A DNA stretch of 14,406 nt from Solicoccozyma terricola (taxonomy: Eukaryota; Basidiomycota; Tremellomycetes; Filobasidiales; Piskurozymaceae), in contig BCLD01000002.1 in the NCBI GenBank assembly GCA_001600875.1, forward strand, positions 7,630 through 22,035, in the 5' to 3' direction. The notes under the pieces are model-generated. The model made no database searches. It saw only the letters and a list, made by a program, of their open reading frames with translations, and was not told where the DNA came from. Position numbers and translations under genes: made by a program. This document shows, piece after piece, positions 7,294 to 14,406 of the stretch (positions are counted from its first letter, which is position 1; each line of letters opens with the position of its first letter).

Positions 7294-9599
7294 ATGGCCA
7301 CCCCCACGACGCAGTCCAAACCCCTCTACGTCTTCACCCTCCCAAACCCTCTTCTCGATGTTCTGACCGTGCGAGCTCTCCCAACGATAGAGACGGAACA
7401 GACGACGTCCCCCCCCCCCGCCCCACCCACCCCGCCCACCAACCTGCCATCCACCGTCGCCGGCGCGAGTCTGACTTGCCAAACATGTCTAGGAGTTGCA
7501 TTCGATGGGATAGACGAGCAGAGAGCGCATTTTAAAACCGACTGGCATCGGTATAACGTCAAGGTGGCGTGTGGTCAGAAGAACGAGGGCGAGGGTGTAT
7601 TGACGGCAGAGGAGTTTGAAGAGATCAACGATGGTACGTAACAGGGGGCTGAGTTGCGTCCCGAGCTGAACCCCCCCCCCCCCCCCCCCCCCCTCTTCAG
7701 CCCTATCATCTCTCTCCGGTTCGGCATCCTCTTCGGGAAGTGAGAACACCTCCCCCAACGCCGCCGACACCCGGATCTCCAAACTTCTCCGCAAACAACG
7801 CCTCGGTGGCACTTCCACACCCCTCGACGACGACTCGGCGGAAGAAGCAGAATACCGTCGTCGAGCGGAACTCCGCACTGCGATGATTTGGTTTCGACCC
7901 GATGAGACGGGAAACACGACGAATGGAATTGAACCGATGTTTCCCGTTGACACGCAGTTGGGTGTTTATCGTGCAATTCTACCTGGACTCGTCCACAATC
8001 CCATCGACTTTCTTCCAGCTCTTCGCTCGATACAATCACCTCTACTACCTACGGACGCCGAGGATGACCCACTTCTTGAACGTAAATACACACTGCTGAT
8101 GGTGGCAGGAGGTCATTTCGCAGGCATGGTAGTGTCCCTCAAGCCTCTCAACCTGACGCATGGCAAAGGATTGAAACCGGAGAAGCAGGATGTGAAAGGG
8201 GCGGGTAGTTTGAGGATTTTACAGCACAAGACGTTTCATAGATATACAAGTGGGTATCGCGCCGCGGACCCCGCGAACCGAGAATCTGACCTCCCCGCCC
8301 CCTCCCCCAGCTCGTAAGAAACAGGGTGGTAGTCAAGGCTTGAACGATCAAGCAAAATCGAAAGCAAACTCGGCCGGTGCAATGTTGCGTCGATATGGAG
8401 AGCAGTCGTTGATGGAGGTGAGCCGCGGGATGGCAAGAACGGGGTGCCCATCGTCCATTGTCCATTTCTAACCGCCCCCCCCCCCCACCCCCCACCCCGC
8501 AGGACATTCAAGCGCTCATGATCGAATGGCAAGATGATCTCGCAACATCGGAAAAGATATTCCTACGAGCTAGCACTCATGGAAAGAAAAGTTTCTGGGG
8601 GTATCATGGCGCCGTGCTCGAGAAAACTGACCAGAGGATCAAGGTGTTTCCGTTCCCGACGAGGCGTCCAGTGAGTTCCACGAGGCCCCCCCCCCCCCCC
8701 CCCCCCCCCGCGCGCTGACCCCACGACAGACCCAATCCGAACTCGTTCGCTGTTTCCACGAGCTCACGCAGGTCAAAATCTCCCATCTCTCAGAGGAGGC
8801 TATAAAGTCGCTAGAGGATGCGTATATTGCCTCGCTGAGGCCGAAAGTAGCTCCAGTCGTCCAACCACCTCCCCCTCCCGCCTCTGCCAAACCAATCGTT
8901 CCCAAGTTGTCCCCGGAAGAGGAAGCACACCGTGATCGACGACGAAGGCTTCTCGACATGGTTCGAAAGGGTCGCATGGAACCACTCGCTCCGTTTTGGA
9001 ACAAGCATGCCGATGCGTTTGGTGGCATCGATGCGAGGTTGGAGGATTGGGTAGACGATGGAAGGGGACAGACGTTGCTCATGGTTGCATCTCAGAGTGG
9101 ACAGGAGGCTGTTGTGAAATGGCTTCTGGAGGATATGCGAGCCGATCCGACGGTGGAAGCTATCAAGTCGGTGTCTACCAACGGCGCTGGCAGTAGGACG
9201 GCATACGACATGGCATCGACTCGCGAGGTCCGCAACGTCTTCCGACGACTTGCTCATGGCCACCCAGACTGGCACGATTGGACTGGAGCGGCGCATGTTC
9301 CGTCTGGCCTGAGTGAGGAGCAGGAGCAGGAGCAGGAAAGGAAAAAGGCGGATCGTCGAAAGGCTATGAAGGACAAGGCAAAGGAGAGGGAAGGGAAAAA
9401 GGCGTTGGAGGCACCTGTTGAAGAAACAACCGCACAACCACCCCCGCCCCCGCCCCCACGCCCCGTGACGACGACAGGGCCACAAAAGCTTGGTGGAGGT
9501 ACGCCGGAAGGTAGTCTCGTGGGATTGACACCAGAGATGAGGGCAAAGATCGAGCGTGAACGACGAGCGAGAGCTGCAGAAGCTAGACTGAGACGTTGA
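7294..9599 (+). CDS. VMS1: VMS1/ANKZF1-type peptidyl-tRNA endonuclease (ribosome quality control)
   Basis: Five exons: 7294-7633, 7701-8249, 8311-8417, 8503-8670, 8730-9599, giving 677 residues; all introns GT-AG. ATG 7294 (AACATGG) is the first in-frame ATG. Order of parts: C2H2 zinc finger (Cys62, Cys65, His79, His85, with HFKTDWHRYN), the VLRF1 catalytic domain with MVAGGHFAG and the GGSQ loop (Gln305, matching the catalytic Gln of yeast Vms1) and SAGAMLRRYGE, an ankyrin stretch (about 498-550, with GQTLLMVASQSG), a charged coiled coil, a proline patch and a C-terminal VIM motif R-x5-AA-x2-R (664-674) that binds Cdc48/p97. The family releases nascent chains from stalled 60S ribosomes and is also linked to mitochondria under stress. 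The intron at 8250 is spliced to give TTRKKQGGSQ. Its stop is 27 bp from the stop of STT4. Confidence 0.95.
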
Positions 9600-9626
9600 C
9601 ATGTCGTGTTAATATAAATTAATTAC
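9600..9626. terminator. Shared 27-bp convergent 3' region of VMS1 and STT4
   Basis: Only 27 bp lie between the two stop codons. The sequence is AT-rich (AATATAAATTAATTA), similar on both strands and nearly the only AT-rich DNA nearby, so it may hold polyadenylation signals for both transcripts. Each 3' UTR must run into the coding region of the other gene, so the mature transcripts should overlap antisense. No exact AATAAA is present. Confidence 0.45.
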
Positions 9627-12600
9627 TCAGTAAGGAATGCCGCTGTGATTGAGCTTGTCAGCACGCCTGCCTTCCACCGCAACGCGCGTCACTCACTTTT
9701 GCATCTTCTGGAAACTATCATAAACCGTACTTCTTGCGTTCTCATGTGCGTTACGAATAACACCGACCATGTATTCCGCCGCCGCCTTCTCCGCCAGCTG
9801 AAGTTGGAACCTGTCCCTGAGACGCTTTATCGTTGGCTCCCCCTTGAACGATGGCAGACCCGTGCCAAGCATGAGGTGAACGGTATCCACCAATTGATCA
9901 GCAAACGGTCTGATGGCGAGGAACGCCTTGACGGTGAGCTCGGTGAACAAGCGGTAACCTTGAGAATCCCGACCTCCCATGAGGACGACCATCTCGTGAT
10001 TGAGCTTGAAGCTGTTTGGTTCGAATTTGACGCCGCCAGGACGTGGAGGAGGAACGAGGGGTACGTCAGCGACACGCCCGACCCGCTCAAAGAACGGACA
10101 CTCATCTATATCAAAGAGGAAACCAAAGTCTAAACGTCCCAGGGAGATTAGCGCGGGGAGATTAGCGCGTGCGATGTCATTCGATGCACGACCCACTCAC
10201 CGATATGCACGATATGCCCCTCCCCATCGATCATGATATTACCATTATGGCGATCTTTGATCTGCAGGATATAGCAAGCCACGCTGTACGCCGCCATCGA
10301 CCGGATAAAGTTGAGGCGAGCCTTTTGGAATGCGGTGGAATCGACGCTGCCGTACTTGTCAACAAAGTAACTGAACAAATCGTTGATCTTGGCACGGCCC
10401 ATCTCGTCACGCGAGGTGGCATTGGGAACGACGTCAATCACACCGCACTGCAACGAACAGTCAGTCGAGAGCGTCGCGGCGTATGACCATCGGTGCACTC
10501 ACTCCTGGAGCAGTGGCAGTCACGCGGTAGGGGAACAAGTATAATACGAGTCCGGCCGATGTGAAGATGTTCTTGAACATTGCGATCAGTTGAAGGGCGA
10601 GCACGTCCTGCCTACAATCATCTCCGACCTTGAAGATCGCCGCTTGCCAGATTTCGTAGCTGACCTTGCGCATTGCCAGCCCCGTCACACTGTCCGTCGG
10701 AGTTGCCGTACCATCTTGCGGTTCAACCAACTCTGTTCGCTCTTTGCGGACTTTGAAGGTTGCCATGAAGGGTGCCTGGACAGACGATGGGCAGTCAGAA
10801 AACCGAAACCACCCTCCCCATCTCGCACTTGCCTACCTTTGCATGCGACTGCAATGGCCGACCAGACTGTTTGTCCAGTTCAACGACGACACCATCCGGG
10901 TTACTCGGGAGATAAACTCCAACAGACACGTTGATTTTGGCCATTTCCTCGTCGATTTTCGCCTGGAGCGCGCGGCGCAGGATGTCAGTGGGATTCGCGG
11001 GTGCGCCCCCCCCCCCCCCACTCACCTTCTTCTCCGGCTTGCTCTTCTTGATATACGGCTTGAGTTTGCCCGAAATCGACGTGACCTCGGAGAAGAAGCC
11101 AAATTCGAGGTCGTAGAAATCCTTGGCCTTGCCAGAAAGCGCAGCGACTACCATGTCGACCATTCGATCGAGCACTGGTTTCATTGGATCCTCAATTTCT
11201 CCCGCGTCGTCCTTGTAGCAGTTGGCTTGCATGTTCCAAATGATCTGATGGCAAAAGAGCTGGGAGATTTTGGAAGTTTCAAAGATGAAGCGTTCGACGT
11301 AGCCTGGGGGGGGGGGGGCGCCCGCCGGGGGGTCAGATGGCATCGTTGTCGCCGGTATCCACCCTACCTCACCTAATCTATCCGATCGTAATGCCTGTAC
11401 GACTTGAGGCACGAAGAAGAACGTAAGCTCCACAGGGTACTGTTCGAGAGCTCTCATCGCGTATTGCAGGAGCAACGGGTTGTTGCCATATCGCGGTTGG
11501 AAGTAATTGACCGCGGTCACAGGCGGGACAGATGACCACAAGGGGAGCCACTGCAGATGATATATTAGCTTCCTGCACGTCGCTGAAAGAGAAACCCCCC
11601 CGGCACGTACTTGCAAACACGGTTTCGGCCTGCCATCTAGACTGTCCCCAACGAGGAATCTTAAGGCCTCTGGCACATCGACAACCGCCTGTGGTTCCTC
11701 GTTGACATGCCTCCGTACCTCGTTTTCCACGGTAGGTACCTTGAAGCGTTCGACCATGTGTACCGCGACGGCCGGCATGATCTTCCAAGCTCGACGAACG
11801 GCATTAACCCATTGGTCCTGCGAGCGTCCGACCCCGTGTCAGGATGTACGCTCGGATGGCATCACGCGTCGAACCTACAATCTGCATAGTCGCTACGGCG
11901 TTTGTTGGTCCAGACTTGCGGGCCTCGCCGGTTGGTTTGCACCATACTGACAGTCTACCGACTTCACTCTCCAACAGCAGCAAAAGTAGGCGGGATGTCT
12001 CCTCATGCCGCAGAGCATACTCGCGAAGGGAGGAATAGCCTGTGAGGAGGATGTTAGCGCGCCCGTTGCTTGTAGAGTCGCACCGATTAAAAGCCTACCC
12101 GTCAAAGGGAACGTGGGCACTCGATCAGAGAACGAGCTGATCGAATGGTCTCCACGAATTCGATCGTCCCGAACGGCGATCATCACCTGCTCTAAAAGCA
12201 GCATCTCCGCTTCGAGCTGTATGCGATTGCTTCCATACGACCATCTGAGAGGTGCCCCCGGCCCGTCCGTCAGCCCTTGTGGCCTGCACGCCGACGATTT
12301 CCCACCCCACCACTCACAGAGGTCTCGCCGCAAACCAAGACAATGCTGTGAGATACAGCATGTCTCGAAATCGCAATTCCAACCCCATCTCGAGTTTGCA
12401 ACTGGACAAAACTTGGAAGCCGAACAGAACGAGGCTGAAGCGGACTTCTCGGGCCAGTGGATGCGTGCTGCGTAGCAAGTCATTGTGATCAGTCCGCGGG
12501 CTGCTCGTCTTTCCGCGAGAAAAAACGCACCTCATAAGCTTATGCGCCTTGAACGACCGCATGAGCAGTCGAATAATGGATACCATGATCCCCGGTTCCC

Positions 12601-14395
12601 GGTATTTGACAGCCTGGAATCTACTGGCTACGACCTGAATCAGCAGTAGGTGTGGTTTGAGCATTCGCTGAGCAGCGGCAAGTTCGTCGTGCATGACAGC
12701 TTCATCTGTAGGTGAATACTCGATCGGGTGTTGAAACGGGCCATCGAAGCTGCGGCAGATTTCGGTCGGTTAGCTGTGCATGAGGAGAACTCCCACGCCC
12801 CCCCCCCCCGGGCGCCCCCACTCACTTCATCGCACTGCTAAAGAGACCTCGACGCGCGCGAATTGTCCAAAACCATCCCGATGTAATCTCGGTTATCAAT
12901 GCCACCTCCACACTTGGTCGCTCGGCGATAAGCCAAGTCCACGCATCCACACCGGCAGCGATACCGAGCGAAGTGAATGCGCGGATAGGAATGAATACGA
13001 GGTAATGGAGAATGTCATGATCGAACTGAGGAGGGGTAGGTGTTCAACGACGAGCCTCCAAACGCCGCTGGCCGCTGGCAAAAGACTCACTGCTGGAGGA
13101 GCAATTAACAAAGCCACGGCCCTCGACAGCAGCCTCCTCAAAGCAGCCGTCTTCATTGTGCTCGTTTTGGACTGTACGGCATGGAGTGCATGTGCCATCT
13201 GGTGTCGGAACGCCTGCACCAATTCGTTTGCAGAGCCACCGATAAGGGGAGACTGGAGGGACAAGTCGTTGAGGCCTGGTGGCGTAGTTGAGTGAGTCAC
13301 CGATGAATGGGCAGCCCCCCCCCCCCCCCCCCCCCCCCCCTACCTTTTCCAAGGGCCAGTCGGAAACCAGAAACTTCTCCAGAAAAGAACTGCTTTGCCG
13401 CAAACTGACTCGATAGCAGATTGGCACTATCGGCTGGCCAACCTGCGATCGTTGGAGTGACCGCTACGAACGCATCGGGTTAGAATTAGTCGACCTACTC
13501 CGTGCCACCTCCCACTCACTTTCCTGACGATCAAGTGGCGAAATTGCCTTTGCATATTGCATTGCTAGACCAGCTCCCATCTCCACGCTGTCCAACAGCA
13601 AAACGTCCCGCGATTCGCGCAGATAGTACTGATTTCGAATGGATCAGACCACTGCAGCGACTTTCGGGGGACCCTCCCACGCTCACCTGGAGAATCGACT
13701 GCATCTCGATCGGTGCCCTTGCTATTGCCAACGACAACCACACCTTGGCCGAAGCATAAAGATTGGTGAGAACTTCTCGGCGCACTTCATAGTCATCCGA
13801 CAGACAGAGTTCGAGATCCATCCGCTCCGATTTGAAAATGTACGTGGTAGAATACTCGACCGTGTGCTCCTCCTCGCAGCTCCTTCGCATGAGGGTCAAG
13901 ATCTCGAGTAGTGTGAAGACGATTTGGCGATCACACATGAGTGCGGCAAACGCCTTGATCACGGTATCCGCCATTCTCATCGCGACTTCTCGAACCTTGG
14001 CATAGCGATGGGTCGTCCCGATAAGCATCTTTCGAACCTCTTCCGAGATTGTAGCAGGTAGCGTGTGTGTGAGCACCTGCGTAGACATTTGACTGAGCAG
14101 TGCTTTCGAGATCTGGTGGGGAGTCGAGTGGTCAGTGGGAGGACGCGAGGGGACAAGACAACATCCCTCCTACCTTGGCAGCAATCGCATCCAGCACCTT
14201 GATCATATCACTGCTATTGACGCTATCGTTGCTAAAGTATTCTAGCAACACGGCTGGTCGACCTCCCTCCATCCGCATGAGCTCCATGTCATGGACAGTC
14301 TGACAAAAGGTGACCTGCGGTAGCGATAACGATTTGATCACGGTGACTTCTTTCGGCAAGCATTGAGCAAGTATGCCACGCTGCGTGGCCACGAT
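9627..14395 (-). CDS. STT4: Phosphatidylinositol 4-kinase type III alpha (STT4), C-terminal 1,210 residues; N-terminus outside window
   Basis: Nineteen exons: 14174-14395, 13687-14112, 13520-13628, 13344-13463, 13091-13275, 12826-13025, 12531-12749, 12318-12467, 12099-12244, 11879-12039, 11611-11817, 11373-11550, 11026-11303, 10837-10962, 10503-10775, 10201-10447, 10106-10129, 9697-10042, 9627-9642; phases all agree. Yeast Stt4 is about 1,900 residues, so roughly 700 are missing on the right; the first exon here begins after a C-run and AG. Helical-repeat segments ([40 protein letters not shown]) lead to the lipid kinase domain: [18 protein letters not shown] (ATP-binding Lys), VTATAPGCGV, catalytic loop KDRHNGNIM and [12 protein letters not shown]. 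The end, QNGIPY, is the conserved C-terminus. The enzyme makes PI4P at the plasma membrane, feeding PI(4,5)P2 signalling. The intron at 10043-10105 has AT-AC ends; the others are GT-AG. Confidence 0.95.
9643..9696 (-). other. Last STT4 intron, donor overlapping an in-frame stop
   Basis: The sense strand reads CAAAA|GTGAGTGACG ... ATCACAG|CGGCATTCC. Spliced, the protein ends in NGIPY encoded across a 16-nt last exon. Unspliced, the same donor bases give AAG TGA and the protein ends in K. The conserved IPY ending of PI4K type III alpha proteins supports splicing. Confidence 0.88.
10043..10105 (-). other. Candidate U2-type AT-AC intron in the STT4 activation loop
   Basis: In sense orientation the exon GATATAG is followed by ATGAGTGTCC, and the segment ends CTCCTCCAC before GTCCTGGCGGC. 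Removing 63 nt with AT...AC ends gives [18 protein letters not shown], matching the spacing of STT4 activation loops. No GT donor or AG acceptor restores this reading. A CTGAC branch-like motif (10065-10069, reverse strand) and a pyrimidine-rich tract precede the end. The donor is GTGAGT with G1 changed to A, and the last base is C, the known U2-dependent AT-AC pattern; it lacks the U12 ATATCC donor. Unspliced, the segment stays open and would insert 21 residues. Confidence 0.78.
10106..10129 (-). other. 24-nt microexon encoding the DFG motif of STT4
   Basis: The exon runs from the GT-AG acceptor (AG at 10131-10130 in sense) to the AT donor at 10105. It encodes DFGFLFDI with one split codon at each end. 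It carries the magnesium-binding Asp of the kinase, so correct inclusion is needed for activity. Confidence 0.78.
10142..10169. repeat. 14-bp perfect tandem duplication including the branch point
   Basis: GGGAGATTAGCGCG occurs twice without a gap (10142-10155, 10156-10169). In the sense strand of STT4 intron 10130-10200 this duplicates CGCGCTAATCTCCC, so the likely branch-point motif CTAAT is present twice, upstream of the microexon acceptor. Confidence 0.85.
11304..11372 (-). other. STT4 intron with a C-run at the acceptor
   Basis: The donor GTGAGG follows TTAG. The sense strand has a 13-C run immediately before AG (11306-11318 is G on the plus strand). Splicing gives [11 protein letters not shown]. 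Together with the run at 14398-14406 it shows C-runs placed at acceptors in minus-strand genes too. Confidence 0.85.
13276..13343 (-). other. STT4 intron whose donor runs straight into 26 G
   Basis: The sense strand reads GGAAAAG|GTA followed immediately by 26 G (13340-13315). Splicing in phase 1 joins RLALGK to GLNDLSLQS. The donor GTAGGG departs from the GTGAGT used elsewhere, so base pairing to U1 should be weak beyond the first bases. Confidence 0.82.
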
Positions 14396-14406
14396 CTGGG
14401 GGGGGG
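14396..14406 (-). other. Edge of a further STT4 intron with a C-run acceptor
   Basis: On the sense strand the window opens with a C-run and CAG just before ATCGTGGCC. This marks a 3' splice site, so the STT4 gene continues to the right. Confidence 0.75.

Noticed and set aside
7634..7700. Read-through of VMS1 exon 1 into the intron (ending NDGT)
   Set aside because: A clear GTACGT donor and CTCTTCAG acceptor keep phase and restore the VLRF1 domain downstream.
10043..10105. U12-type (minor spliceosome) intron
   Set aside because: The donor is ATGAGT rather than ATATCC, and no TCCTTAAC branch consensus is present; U2-type fits better.
13441..13463. An extra STT4 intron ending at the AG before GTTGGCC
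   Set aside because: The bases upstream are in frame ([17 protein letters not shown]) and continue from the acceptor at 13465-13464, so no intron is needed.
13629..13686. A 35-nt STT4 intron ending at GCTGCAG
   Set aside because: Too short for this genome and it leaves stops in the following codons; the next AG (AAATCAG) gives a 58-nt intron and a clean frame into YYLRESRD.
1..14406. CRISPR array, tRNA, rRNA, prophage, bacterial operon or secondary-metabolite cluster
   Set aside because: Repeats are tandem without spacers, no RNA gene signature was recognised, and gene structures are eukaryotic with dense introns. The neighbouring genes are unrelated housekeeping functions.

Overview
This window is nuclear DNA from an intron-rich fungus, most likely a basidiomycete. 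The genes are broken by many short introns (53-115 nt, most 55-75) that usually start GTGAGT or GTRNGT. The recognisable proteins are fungal SIP5, VMS1/ANKZF1 and STT4. Genus was not determined. Introns and leaders carry striking pure C or G runs, up to 55 bases, and six Ns sit in or beside one of them.

Layout. Positions 1-790 are low-complexity and repeat DNA: a 29-G run, a hexamer repeat, a 34-bp tandem repeat and a 15-G run. At 793-1016 lies the last exon of what looks like a 2OG-Fe(II) dioxygenase of TET/JBP type, without a recognisable front part. A zinc alcohol dehydrogenase gene follows at 1448-3122 (+); its structural zinc loop is damaged or unusually spliced. Next is a SIP5-type RING protein at 3489-5607 (+, seven exons). 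It converges on an aldo/keto reductase at 5821-7099 (-, seven exons), which shares a 194-bp divergent promoter with a VMS1/ANKZF1 homologue at 7294-9599 (+, five exons). The right third, 14395-9627 (-), is the C-terminal 1,210 residues of a type III phosphatidylinositol 4-kinase (STT4); its N-terminus lies beyond the window. VMS1 and STT4 end tail to tail with only 27 bp between stop codons.

The genes do not form a pathway cluster. They are ordinary fungal housekeeping and redox genes: two NAD(P)H oxidoreductases, two ubiquitin/Cdc48-linked proteins and one lipid kinase. The noteworthy content is in the gene structures. The STT4 activation-loop coding region can only be restored to family consensus by removing a 63-nt intron with AT...AC ends and U2-like signals (ATGAGT...CAC), next to a 24-nt microexon encoding the DFG motif. 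The STT4 C-terminus ends in a 16-nt exon whose upstream donor overlaps an in-frame stop. The C/G runs tend to follow intron polarity: G-runs just after donors, C-runs just before acceptors.

All exon models were spliced by eye using reading frame, splice signals and remembered family motifs; no alignment or transcript evidence was available.
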